A stretch of DNA of 64,000 nt from Paraburkholderia translucens (GCF_020881035.1 NZ_JAJITC010000010.1:62001-126000), one strand, 5' to 3'. Positions 25,844 through 35,026 are shown, numbered from the stretch's first letter. Numbers and translations: made by a program. Notes: a model not told the origin generated them from the letters alone.

Positions 25844-26604
25844 GCGGCCCCGCATGGGGCGCCGACGCGCGCTTTGCGCTCTACTACGCGCCGTCGCGTG
25901 AATCCGCGTGGTGGCAGGCCGGCTCGACATGGCTCGGCCGCGATGCGCAAAGCGGCGAACGCTGCGCGCAGCCGCAGCCGCCGGGTCTCGCGCGCCCGCT
26001 CGCGGCATTGACCGACGCGCCGCGCCGCTACGGCTGGCATGGCACGCTGGTCGCGCCGTTCACGCTCGGCGCCGGCGTCACGCAGCACGACGTGCTCGCA
26101 GCCGCGCGTGCGTGGGCGCTTACGCAGCGGGCGTTCGCGCTGCCGGTGGAAGCGGCCACGCTGGGCGACTTCGTGGCGTTACGCCCCGCCGATGAGCACG
26201 GCGAAGCGCGCATCCGGGAACTTGCCTCGAGCGCGCTGCAGTCGCTCGATGGGCTGCGCGCGCGAGCATCGGCGGCCGATCTCCAGCGCCGGCTCGCCGC
26301 GCCGCTCAGTGAGCGCCAACGCGCGTTGCTGCTGCAATGGGGCTATCCGTACGTGTTCGACGAATTCCGTTTTCATATGACGTTGTCCAGTTCGCTCGCC
26401 GATGCCGGCGAGCGCGCGACGCTAATCGCATGGTGGCGTGAGCGCACGCCCGCGCTCGGGCCGCTCGCGGTCGATCAGGCCGCGCTTTTCGTCGAGCGGG
26501 CGCCCGGCGAGGCGTTCGCGTTGTGGCAGCCGTTGCCGTTCGGCCCCGGCGCGCAGCACCGCGATCGTAAGGACAGACAGCACCACGAGGTGAGCAGCCA
26601 ATGA
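25840..26604 (+). CDS. DUF1045 phosphonate-operon protein, 2H phosphoesterase-like
   Basis: A 254-residue protein starting at GTG 25840, which overlaps the phnF stop by four bases (GTGA). Two H-x-T motifs, 'YGWHGTLVAPF' and 'FRFHMTLSSSL', are the marks of the 2H phosphoesterase superfamily. DUF1045 proteins occur almost always in phn clusters, but I know of no firmly assigned reaction. A cyclic phosphodiester such as 5-phosphoribosyl 1,2-cyclic phosphate, the PhnP substrate, would suit the fold (inference). No phnP is seen in the window. Its end overlaps phnN by four bases. Confidence 0.88.
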   Translation: MSGPAWGADARFALYYAPSRESAWWQAGSTWLGRDAQSGERCAQPQPPGLARPLAALTDAPRRYGWHGTLVAPFTLGAGVTQHDVLAAARAWALTQRAFALPVEAATLGDFVALRPADEHGEARIRELASSALQSLDGLRARASAADLQRRLAAPLSERQRALLLQWGYPYVFDEFRFHMTLSSSLADAGERATLIAWWRERTPALGPLAVDQAALFVERAPGEAFALWQPLPFGPGAQHRDRKDRQHHEVSSQ

Positions 26605-27152
26605 CAGGGCGATTGATCTATGTGATGGGGCCATCGGGCGCGGGCAAGGACGCGCTGCTGCAATTCGCGCGCAAGCGGCTCGCGGGCGAGCCGGTGGTGT
26701 TCGCGCATCGTTACATCACGCGGCCGAGTGGCAATGGCGAGGTGCATGTCGCGCTGAGCGTCGAGGAATTCGCCGCGCGCTCGGTGCTTGGCCTGTTCGC
26801 GCTCGAATGGTCGAGCCACGCGCTGCGCTATGGCATCGGTATCGAGCTCGATGCATGGCTCGCGCGCGGCTGCACGGTGGTCGTCAACGGCTCGCGGCAG
26901 TACGTGCAGCATGCGCTCGCACGCTATCCGCGCGCGGAAGTGGTGCACGTGAGCGCCGCGCCGCACATTCTCGAAGCTCGGCTCGGCGCGCGGGCGCGTG
27001 AATCGGCGGAGCAGGTCGCGGCGCGGCTCGCGCGGCGCGCTCCGTTTGCCCTGCCCGCCGGCGTACGCTACACGACGATCGACAATTCCGGCGCGCTCGA
27101 AGAAGCGGGCCACGCGTTGATCACGGTGCTCACGGAAAACGTGAACGCGTAG
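26601..27152 (+). CDS. phnN: ribose 1,5-bisphosphate phosphokinase PhnN
   Basis: A 183-residue guanylate-kinase-like enzyme (E. coli 185) that phosphorylates ribose 1,5-bisphosphate to PRPP, the last step of C-P lyase catabolism. Walker A is 'GPSGAGKDALL', then 'HRYITRP', 'FALEWSSHALRYGIG' and 'VVVNGSRQY'. The ATG overlaps the previous stop (ATGA). Confidence 0.94.
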   Translation: MTGRLIYVMGPSGAGKDALLQFARKRLAGEPVVFAHRYITRPSGNGEVHVALSVEEFAARSVLGLFALEWSSHALRYGIGIELDAWLARGCTVVVNGSRQYVQHALARYPRAEVVHVSAAPHILEARLGARARESAEQVAARLARRAPFALPAGVRYTTIDNSGALEEAGHALITVLTENVNA

Positions 27153-27200
27153 CGCAAGCACGCGTCCTTTGCGCGGCTACTCATTGGAACACTACAAACT

Positions 27201-28391
27201 ATGAACGAGACCTCGCGTTTGACCGAAGTATCCGACCTGGAACCCGCCGCCGCGAGCCTGCGCGAGATCCGCCATCAGATTCACCACCATCCCGAGCTTG
27301 CGTACGAGGAAGTGCAAACCGCGGCGCTCGTCGCCGGGAAGCTCGAAGAGTGGGGCTGGCAGGTCACGCGCGGGGTCGGCCAGACCGGCGTGGTCGGCTC
27401 GCTGAAAGTGGGCGACGGCAAGCGCAGCATCGGCATTCGCGCGGACATGGACGCGCTGCCGATCATCGAGCAAACCGGACTGCCATACGCGAGCGGCACG
27501 CACGGCAAGATGCACGCGTGCGGCCACGACGGCCACACGACCATCCTGCTCGGCGCCGCGCAACGGCTCGCGGCCACGCGCAACTTCTCGGGCACCGTGC
27601 ATCTCTATTTCCAGCCGGCCGAGGAAAGCGGCATCGACAGCGGCGCGCTGAAGATGATCAACGACGGCTTGTTCGAGCGCTTCCCGTGCGACGCCGTGTT
27701 CGGCCTGCACAACCATCCGGGCGCGGAGCCGGGCGTGCTGCTGTTCCGCAAGGGGCCGTTCATGTCGGCGGGCGACAAGGCGATCATCACGATCGAAGGG
27801 GTCGGCGGCCATGCGGCGCGTCCGCACCTGAGCGTCGATCCGGTCGTGATCGCCGCGAGCATCGTGATGGCGCTGCAGACGATCGTCGCGCGCAACGTCG
27901 ATCCGTCTCAGCCGGCGGTGGTGACGGTCGGTTCGATGCATGCGGGCACCGCGAACAACGTGATCTCGAGCAATGCGCGGCTCGAACTGAGCGTGCGCTC
28001 GTTCAGCCCCGAAGTACGCGCGTTGCTGAGGAAGCGCATCATCGAGCTTGCCGAAGCGCAGGCTGCGAGCTATGGCGGCAAGGCGCACGTCGAGTACATC
28101 GATGGCTATCCGGTCGTCATCAACACGGACGCCGAAACGGATTTCGCGGTGCGGGTTGCGCGAGAACTGGTCGGCGACGACAAGGTAGTCGAGCAGGCCG
28201 ACATCCTGATGGGCAGCGAGGACTTCGCGTTCATGCTGCAGAAGCGTCCGGGCACGTTCCTGCGCATCGGCAATGGCGTGGGCGAGGACGGCTGCATGGT
28301 GCACAACCCGCGCTACGACTTCAACGACCGCAGCCTGCCGATCGGTGCGGCGTTCTGGGCGCGCCTCGTGGAGCGCTATCTCGCGCAGTGA
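27201..28391 (+). CDS. M20-family amidohydrolase (hippurate hydrolase-like)
   Basis: A 396-residue dinuclear metallo-amidohydrolase. Family landmarks: 'RHQIHHHPELAYEE', 'GIRADMDALPI', the metal ligands in 'MHACGHDGHTT', the catalytic Glu pair in 'QPAEES', and the dimerisation-domain 'GVGGHAARPH'. Such enzymes release amino acids from N-acyl or aryl-acyl conjugates such as hippurate or indoleacetyl amino acids. It begins 48 bp after phnN but is unrelated to phosphonate use. Convergent with the IclR gene at 28403, with 11 bp between the stops. Substrate unknown. Confidence 0.88.
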   Translation: MNETSRLTEVSDLEPAAASLREIRHQIHHHPELAYEEVQTAALVAGKLEEWGWQVTRGVGQTGVVGSLKVGDGKRSIGIRADMDALPIIEQTGLPYASGTHGKMHACGHDGHTTILLGAAQRLAATRNFSGTVHLYFQPAEESGIDSGALKMINDGLFERFPCDAVFGLHNHPGAEPGVLLFRKGPFMSAGDKAIITIEGVGGHAARPHLSVDPVVIAASIVMALQTIVARNVDPSQPAVVTVGSMHAGTANNVISSNARLELSVRSFSPEVRALLRKRIIELAEAQAASYGGKAHVEYIDGYPVVINTDAETDFAVRVARELVGDDKVVEQADILMGSEDFAFMLQKRPGTFLRIGNGVGEDGCMVHNPRYDFNDRSLPIGAAFWARLVERYLAQ

Positions 28392-28402
28392 GCGCGGTGT
28401 CG

Positions 28403-29227
28403 CTAGCCCCGCCGCGCGACCATCTGCGAGACCGTCTGCGCGGCCTGCTGCAGCGGTTCGAGAAACGCCTTCACCATCTGCTTCGCCGAATTGCGCTGCG
28501 CGTTGCCGCTGATGTTCATTGCAGCGATTACGCGCCCCTGGCGATTGCGGATCGGCGCGGACAGCGAAATCAAACCGCCTTCGAGCTCCTGATCGACGAT
28601 CGCCCACCCCTGGCGACGCACCTGCTCGATCAGCTTTTTCAACTCGTCCTTGTCGGTGACGGTGCGCGGCGTGTGCGCATAGAGTGGCGACGAGTTCAGC
28701 GTCGCGTCGAGCGTCTCGTCGTCGAGCGAGGCAAGCAGCACGCGGCCCATCGACGTGCAATAGGCGGGCAGGCGGCTGCCGATCGACAGATTGATCGTCA
28801 TGATCTTGTGGGTCGGCACGCGCAGCACGTAGACGATCTCGGTGCGATCGAGCACGGCCGCCGAGCAGCTTTCGTGCACTTGCGCCGACAGACTCTCCAT
28901 GACCGGTTCGGCGAGATTCCAGAACGGCATCGAGGTCAGGTACGCGAAGCCGAGATCGAGAATCTTCGGCGTCAGACGGAAGAGGCGCCCTTCGGCCTCC
29001 ACGTAGCCGAGCGTTTGCAGTGTCAGCAAAATCCGGCGCGCGCCGGCACGCGTCAGGCCGGTCGCCGCGGCGACGTCGGTGAGCGTCTGCTCGGGGCGTG
29101 TTGCGTCGAACGCGCGGATGACCGCGAGGCCGCGCGCGAACGACTGCACGTACGAGTCGCCCGGTTTCTCCGGGGCCTGTTCGGCGATGACGGGCGCGAC
29201 GGGAGACGGCGGCAGGGCTTTGCTCAT
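28403..29227 (-). CDS. IclR-family regulator of the PcaR/PcaU/PobR type
   Basis: A 274-residue regulator. The winged helix is at about residues 28-90 ('SFARGLAVIRAFDATRPEQTLTDVA', 'GLTRAGARRILLTLQTLGYV'), and the effector domain follows with 'PVMESLSAQVHESCSAAVLD', 'YCTSMGRVLLA' and 'ISLSAPIRNRQGRV'. This is the subgroup that controls the beta-ketoadipate pathway. AAGG lies before the ATG at 29227. A PcaU-like three-repeat site precedes pcaF about 6 kb away, and I infer that this protein binds there; the symbol pcaR would fit but is not proven. Confidence 0.88.
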   Translation of the reverse strand: MSKALPPSPVAPVIAEQAPEKPGDSYVQSFARGLAVIRAFDATRPEQTLTDVAAATGLTRAGARRILLTLQTLGYVEAEGRLFRLTPKILDLGFAYLTSMPFWNLAEPVMESLSAQVHESCSAAVLDRTEIVYVLRVPTHKIMTINLSIGSRLPAYCTSMGRVLLASLDDETLDATLNSSPLYAHTPRTVTDKDELKKLIEQVRRQGWAIVDQELEGGLISLSAPIRNRQGRVIAAMNISGNAQRNSAKQMVKAFLEPLQQAAQTVSQMVARRG

Positions 29228-29470
29228 GGACCTTGATCGTGGTTTCGGAAGAGTGCGCACGAAGGACGCGCGACACGAGTTCGTTGCGATGCGGCGCCGC
29301 GTTTTGCGTTGCGCCGCAAAGGCGAGACGATAGCTTAAGCCTTCCGTTTCGCCAAATGACGCCATCCGTTCAAAAAACCAGGGGTTTGCGCGGATGCGGT
29401 CTATCGTCCGGATTTGTATGATGACCCGACAACCCGATCCATTCACGGTGCCCGACCCAACCGAGACGCC

Positions 29471-30175
29471 ATGTTCGACAAGATTCCCGCGCGCGCGTTG
29501 AGCGACACCGTCGCCCAGCAACTGCTCAAGCAGATCGACAAGGGTGCCTTCGCGCGCGGCGCGAGGCTGCCGACCGAAGCCGTGCTCGCGCAACAGTTCG
29601 GCGTGAGCCGCACGGTGATTCGCGAGGCGCTGTCGCGGCTGAAGAACGAGGGCGTGGTCGAGCCGCGCCAGGGCAGTGGCGTGTTCGTCGCGGGGCACGG
29701 CGCGATTCGCCCGTTGCGGATCGACTACGCGGAAGCGGTCGAGCCGGGCTCGGTCGTGCAGATCCTCGCGCTGCGCCGCGCGATCGAGGCGGAGGTCGCG
29801 TCCGAAGCCGCGATGCGCCGCAGCGATGCCGACATGGCCGCGATCGACGCCGCGCTCGCGCGCATCGAGCGCGCGGTCGCCGACGGCGAAGACGGCGTCG
29901 CCGAAGACGTCGCGTTTCATCGCGCGATCGCGGTGGCAACCGGCAATCCGTATTTCCTCAAGACGCTCACGTTCCTCAATCAATACCTCGAAGCGGGCAC
30001 GGTCGTCACGCGTCGCAACGAGGCGCTGCGCGAGGACTTTTCACGGCAGGTTCGCGAGGAGCACGCGGCGATCGCCGCGGCGATTCGCTCGGGCGATCCG
30101 ATGGCGGCGCGCAACGCCGCGCAGACGCATCTGTGTAACGCGGCGCGGCGGCTTGCCGAGGCGGGCATCGTCTGA
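29471..30175 (+). CDS. GntR/FadR-family regulator (FCD domain) of the tetronate operon
   Basis: A 234-residue regulator: winged helix at residues 10-72 ('ARLPTEAVLAQQFGVSRTVIREALSRLKNEGVVEPRQGSGVFV', key block 'GVSRTVIREALSRLK'), then an all-helical FCD domain with the metal-binding-type 'DVAFHRAIAVATGNPYF' and 'EEHAAIAAAI'. The ATG at 29471 gives a normal N-terminus; an upstream GTG/ATG at 29414 would add 19 unlikely residues. It lies 45 bp before ltnD on the same strand, so it probably regulates its own operon in response to a four-carbon sugar acid. Confidence 0.9.
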   Translation: MFDKIPARALSDTVAQQLLKQIDKGAFARGARLPTEAVLAQQFGVSRTVIREALSRLKNEGVVEPRQGSGVFVAGHGAIRPLRIDYAEAVEPGSVVQILALRRAIEAEVASEAAMRRSDADMAAIDAALARIERAVADGEDGVAEDVAFHRAIAVATGNPYFLKTLTFLNQYLEAGTVVTRRNEALREDFSRQVREEHAAIAAAIRSGDPMAARNAAQTHLCNAARRLAEAGIV

Positions 30176-30220
30176 CGCGCTCAAAGGCACAAACGCAGCA
30201 CCAATCCATAGAGGTCATGC

Positions 30221-31120
30221 ATGTCGAAAAATGTCGGTGTCATTGGTCTAGGAGCGATGGGGCTCGGCGTCGCGCGCTCGCTGTTGCGCGCGGGCTTCAA
30301 GGTCCACGCGTGCGACTTGCGGCGCGACGTGTTGCAGGCGTTCGTCGATGAAGGCGGCGTTGGCTGTGCAACGCCCGCCGAGCTTGGCGCGCAGTGCGAA
30401 GTCGTGATCACGCTGGTCGTGAATGCCGCGCAAACCGAAGCCGTACTGTTCGGCGAGCGCGGCAACGACGGCGCGCTCGCGTCGATGAAAGCGGGTGGCG
30501 TCGTGATCGCGAGCGCCACGGTCGCGCCGGACTTCGCGAGTGAACTCGGCAAGCGCGTCGAGGCGGCCGGATTGCAGATGCTCGATGCGCCGGTGTCGGG
30601 CGGCGCGGCGCGCGCCGCGTCGGGCGAAATGACGATGATGACGTCCGGACCCGCGGCCGCTTACGCCGCGTGCGAGGACGTGCTTGCCGCGATCGCCGGC
30701 AAGGTCTATCGGCTCGGCGCAGCGCATGGCGCGGGCTCGAAAGTAAAGATCATCAATCAGCTGCTGGCCGGCGTGCATATCGCCGCGGCCGCCGAGGCGC
30801 TGGCGCTCGGCTTGCGAGAAGGCGTCGACCCGGACGCGCTATACGACGTGATCACGCACAGCGCCGGCAATTCGTGGATGTTCGAGAACCGCGTGCCGCA
30901 TATTCTCGCTGGCGACTACACGCCGCTGTCGGCGGTCGACATCTTCGTCAAGGACCTTGGGCTCGTGCTCGATACCGCGCGTCGCACGAAGTTTCCGCTG
31001 CCGCTGTCGGCGGCGGCCCATCAGATGTTCATGATGGCGTCGACGGCGGGCCACGGTGGCGAAGACGACTCCGCGGTGGTGAAGATTTTCCCCGGCATCG
31101 AACTGCCGGCGAAGCACTAG
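30221..31120 (+). CDS. ltnD: L-threonate dehydrogenase LtnD
   Basis: A 299-residue member of the beta-hydroxyacid dehydrogenase family. The NAD-binding 'GVIGLGAMGLGVA' is at residues 5-17, the substrate-binding 'DAPVSGGAARAASGEM' near 124, and the catalytic lysine block 'GSKVKIINQLLAGVH' near 170. The order ltnD-otnK-otnC-otnI is that of the described four-carbon acid sugar pathway, in which LtnD oxidises L-threonate to 2-oxo-tetronate. Without that context it could be read as a 3-hydroxyisobutyrate dehydrogenase. Confidence 0.92.
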   Translation: MSKNVGVIGLGAMGLGVARSLLRAGFKVHACDLRRDVLQAFVDEGGVGCATPAELGAQCEVVITLVVNAAQTEAVLFGERGNDGALASMKAGGVVIASATVAPDFASELGKRVEAAGLQMLDAPVSGGAARAASGEMTMMTSGPAAAYAACEDVLAAIAGKVYRLGAAHGAGSKVKIINQLLAGVHIAAAAEALALGLREGVDPDALYDVITHSAGNSWMFENRVPHILAGDYTPLSAVDIFVKDLGLVLDTARRTKFPLPLSAAAHQMFMMASTAGHGGEDDSAVVKIFPGIELPAKH

Positions 31121-31134
31121 CCGCGGGGCAGGTC

Positions 31135-32460
31135 ATGACGGCTCAAACGAAACCTGCGCTGCTCGGCTGCATTGCCGACGATTTCACCGGCGCCACCGAT
31201 CTCGCCAACATGCTCGTGCGCGGCGGCATGCGCACGGTGCAGACGATCGGCGTGCCGGCATCGAACGAAACGCGGAACGAAGCGCTCGGCGCCGACGCGC
31301 TCGTCGTCGCGCTGAAGTCGCGCACGATCCCCGCGGCCGACGCGGTCGCGCAGTCGCTCGCCGCGCTCGACTGGCTGCGCGCGCAAGGATGCCGGCAGTT
31401 CTTCTTCAAGTACTGCTCGACGTTCGATTCGACCGATGCGGGCAATATCGGCCCGGTGACCGACGCGTTGCTGAAGACGCTGTCCGGCGAATTCGCCGGG
31501 CGCGCCGCGTTCACGATTGCGTGTCCCGCGTTTCCCGAGAATGGCCGGACGATTTTTCGCGGTCATCTGTTCGTCGGCGATGCGCTGCTCAACGAGTCGG
31601 GCATGGAAAACCATCCGCTCACGCCGATGCGCGACGCGAACCTCGTGCGCGTGTTGCAGCGGCAAACTCAATCGAAGATCGGGCTCGTGCGCTATGACGC
31701 GGTCGCACGAGGCGACGCGGCCGTGCGCGCCGCGTTCGACGCGCTGCGCGCCGACGGCGTGCGTATTGCGATTGCCGATGCGGTGTCCGATGCCGATCTG
31801 CACACGCTCGGCGCGGCCTGCGCGGACCTCGCGCTGATCACCGGCGGCTCGGGCGTTGCGCTCGGACTGCCGGCCAACTTCCGGCGCGCGGGTCTGCTCG
31901 GCGAGCCGGCCAACGCCGCGCAATTGCCGCGTGTCGAAGGTTTGTCGGCGGTGCTAGCGGGCAGCGCGTCGAAAGCGACCAACGCGCAGGTCGCCGCCTG
32001 GTGCGCGACGCGGCCTGCGTTTCGCCTCGACCCGCTCGCGGCGGCGCGCGGCGCGGACGTCGTCGGCGAGGCGCTCGAGTTCGCGCAGCAGCGGTTCGTG
32101 CACGCGGAGCCGGCGCTGATCTATGCGACCGCAACGCCCGATGAAGTGAAGACCGTGCAGCGTGAACTCGGCGTCAACGAGGCCGGGCATCTGGTGGAAA
32201 CTATGATGGCTTCGATTGCGCGCGGCTTGCGCGAGCGCGGCGTGCGCAAGTTCGTCGTCGCGGGCGGCGAGACCTCGGGCGCGGTTGTCCAGGCGCTCGG
32301 CGTGCGCATGCTGCGCATCGGCGCCCAGATCGATCCAGGCGTGCCGGCCACCGCGACGACCGATGCGCAACCGCTCGCGCTCGCGCTGAAGTCCGGCAAC
32401 TTTGGCGCGACCGACTTCTTCGACAAGGCGCTGCGCCATCTCGGCGGAGCCGCGCAATGA
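31135..32460 (+). CDS. otnK: 3-oxo-tetronate kinase OtnK
   Basis: A 441-residue kinase of the four-carbon acid sugar kinase (DUF1537) family. The N-terminal substrate domain has 'GCIADDFTGATDLANMLV' and 'FKYCSTFDSTDAGNIGP', and the C-terminal nucleotide domain has 'LAGSASKATNAQ' and 'VVAGGETSGAVVQALGV'. It phosphorylates 3-oxo-tetronate at C4 with ATP. It follows ltnD by 14 bp and overlaps otnC by four bases (ATGA). Confidence 0.92.
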   Translation: MTAQTKPALLGCIADDFTGATDLANMLVRGGMRTVQTIGVPASNETRNEALGADALVVALKSRTIPAADAVAQSLAALDWLRAQGCRQFFFKYCSTFDSTDAGNIGPVTDALLKTLSGEFAGRAAFTIACPAFPENGRTIFRGHLFVGDALLNESGMENHPLTPMRDANLVRVLQRQTQSKIGLVRYDAVARGDAAVRAAFDALRADGVRIAIADAVSDADLHTLGAACADLALITGGSGVALGLPANFRRAGLLGEPANAAQLPRVEGLSAVLAGSASKATNAQVAAWCATRPAFRLDPLAAARGADVVGEALEFAQQRFVHAEPALIYATATPDEVKTVQRELGVNEAGHLVETMMASIARGLRERGVRKFVVAGGETSGAVVQALGVRMLRIGAQIDPGVPATATTDAQPLALALKSGNFGATDFFDKALRHLGGAAQ

Positions 32461-33119
32461 GTGGCACACCGGCATTGCACACATCCGCCGAGGCGCGCGT
32501 GCGCGAGGAGATCTGCGTGGTGGGCGCGAGTCTGTATCAGCGCGGCTATACGGTCGGCACGGCCGGCAACATCAGCGCGCGGCTCGACGACGGCTGGCTG
32601 ATCACGCCGACCGACGCTTGCCTCGGCCGCCTCGATCCCGCCGGCATCGCGAAGGTAGACGCGGACGGCCACGCGGTGTCGGGTGGCAGGCCGTCGAAAA
32701 CGCTCGAGCTGCATCGCGGCATCTATGCGCGCAACGGCGAAGCGCGCGGCATCGTCCATACCCATTCGACCCATCTGGTCGCATTGACGCTCGCTGGCGT
32801 GTGGAACGAAGCGGACGTGTTGCCGCCGATCACGCCGTACTACGTGATGAAAGTGGGACATGTACCGCTGATTCGTTACCGGCGCCCAGGCGATCCGCAA
32901 GTGGCCGCGCAGATCGCCACGCTGGCCGACCGCGTGCGCGGGGTGCTGCTCGAACGGCTGGGGCCGGTGGTGTGGGAGCGCTCGGTCACGCAGGCGTCGT
33001 ATGTGCTCGAAGAACTCGAGGAGACCGCGCGCCTGTGGCTGATGACGAATCCGCGGCCAGCGCCGCTCGATGCCACGGCGATCGAGGAACTCCGCGCCAC
33101 TTTCGGCGCGCGCTGGTAG
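32457..33119 (+). CDS. otnC: 3-oxo-tetronate 4-phosphate decarboxylase OtnC (class II aldolase family)
   Basis: A 220-residue class II aldolase-like protein. 'GYTVGTAGNISARLDDG' is the substrate-loop motif, 'KTLELHRGIYARN' and the zinc-binding 'VHTHSTHLVAL' follow, with a further histidine in 'VGHVPLI'. In the tetronate pathway it decarboxylates 3-oxo-tetronate 4-phosphate to dihydroxyacetone phosphate. Its start overlaps the otnK stop. Taken alone it might be called an L-fuculose-phosphate aldolase; the operon settles the name. Confidence 0.91.
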   Translation: MSGTPALHTSAEARVREEICVVGASLYQRGYTVGTAGNISARLDDGWLITPTDACLGRLDPAGIAKVDADGHAVSGGRPSKTLELHRGIYARNGEARGIVHTHSTHLVALTLAGVWNEADVLPPITPYYVMKVGHVPLIRYRRPGDPQVAAQIATLADRVRGVLLERLGPVVWERSVTQASYVLEELEETARLWLMTNPRPAPLDATAIEELRATFGARW

Positions 33120-33160
33120 CGCCACGCGCCATTTCGAACTGTCTTGAAGGAGCTGTCGTT

Positions 33161-33961
33161 ATGCCTCGCTTCGCGGCCAATCTGACGATGATGTACAACG
33201 AGCACGCGTTCCTCGACCGTTTCGCCGCCGCCGCCCGCGACGGCTTCAACGCGGTCGAGTTCCTGTTTCCCTACGAGTTCCGCGCGGGCGAGCTGAAGGC
33301 GCGGCTCGACGCGCACGGCCTCACCCAGGCGCTGTTCAATGCGCCGCCCGGCGACTGGCATGGCGGCGAGCGCGGCCTCGCGTCGTTGCCGGGCCGCGAA
33401 GACGAGTTCCGCCGCAGCGTCGACACGGCGCTCGAATACGCGCGCGTGCTCGGTAATCGCAAGCTGCATGTGATGGCCGGCTTGCTCCTCGGCGATCAAC
33501 CTGGTGAGACGCAGCGTCGAATCCAACGCGACGTGTACCTGAACAATCTCGCCTATGCCGCGCGGGCCGCACAAGCCGAACAGATCACGGTCGTGATAGA
33601 GCCGATCAACACGCGCGACATGCCCGGCTATTTCCTCAATCGACAGGACGACGCCCAGGCGATCTGTGCCGAAGTCGGCGCGCCGAATCTGAAGGTCCAG
33701 TTCGATTGCTATCACTGCCAGATCGTCGAGGGCGATCTCGCGATGAAGCTCAAACGCGACATGGCCCGCATCGGCCATATCCAGATCGCGGGTGTGCCAG
33801 AGCGGCACGAGCCCGACATCGGCGAGCTGAACTACCCGTATCTGTTCGATCTGATCGATGCGCTCGGCTACGACGGCTACATCGGCTGTGAATACCGGCC
33901 GCGCGCGGCGACCTCGGCGGGGCTTGGCTGGTTGAAGCCTTATCTCGGCGCGGGACGCTGA
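33161..33961 (+). CDS. otnI: 2-oxo-tetronate isomerase OtnI (Hyi family)
   Basis: A 266-residue TIM-barrel isomerase of the hydroxypyruvate isomerase-like family. Landmarks: 'ANLTMMYNEHAFLDRFAAAA', 'FNAVEFLFPYE', catalytic-type Glu in 'VVIEPINTRDMPGYFL', and 'VQFDCYHCQIVEGDL'. It interconverts 2-oxo- and 3-oxo-tetronate so that OtnK can act. GAAGGAG lies ahead of the ATG at 33161. Earlier annotations call this family hydroxypyruvate isomerase. Confidence 0.92.
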   Translation: MPRFAANLTMMYNEHAFLDRFAAAARDGFNAVEFLFPYEFRAGELKARLDAHGLTQALFNAPPGDWHGGERGLASLPGREDEFRRSVDTALEYARVLGNRKLHVMAGLLLGDQPGETQRRIQRDVYLNNLAYAARAAQAEQITVVIEPINTRDMPGYFLNRQDDAQAICAEVGAPNLKVQFDCYHCQIVEGDLAMKLKRDMARIGHIQIAGVPERHEPDIGELNYPYLFDLIDALGYDGYIGCEYRPRAATSAGLGWLKPYLGAGR

Positions 33962-33994
33962 CTCGTTCCGGCAACCACTGACGGACACGCAACC

Positions 33995-34975
33995 ATGAAA
34001 GTACTGATCACCGGCGGCGCCGGCTTTCTCGGCCAGCGTCTCGCGCGCGAACTGCTCGCGCGAGGTGCGCTCAAGGATGCGCACGGCGCGTCGCAGGCGA
34101 TTACCGAACTGCTGCTGGTCGACGTCGTGCGCGCGCACGATTTCGGCGATGCGCGCGTGCGCGTTGAAGTTGGCGATATCGCGGAGCGCGGCGTGCTCGA
34201 AAGCGTCATCGACGCTCGAACTTCGGCGATCTTTCATCTGGCCGCCATCGTCAGTGGCCAGGCCGAGGCGGACTTCGATCTTGGCATGCGCATCAACCTC
34301 GATGCGTCGCGATTGCTGCTCGACATCTGCCGCCAGCGCGGGCACCAACCGCGCGTCGTGTTCACCAGTTCGGTGGCGGTCTATGGCGGTGATCTGCCCG
34401 CGGTCGTGCAGGACGAGACCGCGCTCAATCCGCAGTCGTCTTATGGCGTGCAAAAGGCGATCGCGGAGCTGCTGCTCAACGATTATTCGCGGCGTGGTTT
34501 CGTCGATGGCCGCGTGTTGCGGCTGCCGACCATCAGCGTGCGGCCGGGGAGGCCGAATGCGGCGGCGTCGTCGTTTGCGAGCGGCATCATCCGCGAGCCG
34601 CTGAATGGCGAAGAGGCCGTGTGTCCGGTCGCCGGTTCGACACGGCTGTGGCTGCTGTCGCCGCGCAAGGCGATCGACAGCCTGATCGCCGGTCTCGAAC
34701 TCGACGGCGCCGCGCTCGGCAAGCAGCGCGCGCTGAACCTGCCGGGCCTGTCGGTCAGCGTCGACGAGATGATCGCGGCACTGCGCGAAGTCGCGGGCGA
34801 CGCGGTCGCGAGCCGCATCGTGCGACAGCGCGACGAGCGCATCGAGAAGATCGTCGCCAGCTGGCCCGGTGCGTGGGATACGTCGCGTGCGCAACGGCTC
34901 GGGCTCGCGGGCGAGCGCAGTTTTGCGGACGTGATCCGCGGCTACATCGCCGAAGAACGCGTCAAAGTTCGCTGA
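33995..34975 (+). CDS. denD: D-erythronate dehydrogenase DenD (NAD-dependent epimerase/dehydratase fold)
   Basis: A 326-residue extended short-chain dehydrogenase. The cofactor motif 'ITGGAGFLGQRLA' is at residues 5-17, 'FHLAAIVSGQAEADFDLGM' near 86, and the catalytic Y-x3-K in 'SSYGVQKAIAE' near 148. Of the epimerase-fold proteins placed with OtnI/OtnK/OtnC, DenD oxidises D-erythronate to 2-oxo-tetronate, which gives this operon a second entry point beside L-threonate. It follows otnI by 33 bp. Confidence 0.87.
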   Translation: MKVLITGGAGFLGQRLARELLARGALKDAHGASQAITELLLVDVVRAHDFGDARVRVEVGDIAERGVLESVIDARTSAIFHLAAIVSGQAEADFDLGMRINLDASRLLLDICRQRGHQPRVVFTSSVAVYGGDLPAVVQDETALNPQSSYGVQKAIAELLLNDYSRRGFVDGRVLRLPTISVRPGRPNAAASSFASGIIREPLNGEEAVCPVAGSTRLWLLSPRKAIDSLIAGLELDGAALGKQRALNLPGLSVSVDEMIAALREVAGDAVASRIVRQRDERIEKIVASWPGAWDTSRAQRLGLAGERSFADVIRGYIAEERVKVR

Positions 34976-35026
34976 AGACGACCCCTGCGCGTATTCCCTG
35001 GTACCGTGGCACCGCTGCAGCCATGC

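Noticed and set aside
30221..31120. 3-hydroxyisobutyrate dehydrogenase (valine catabolism)
   Set aside because: The family is the same, but the neighbours otnK, otnC and otnI assign it to L-threonate oxidation.
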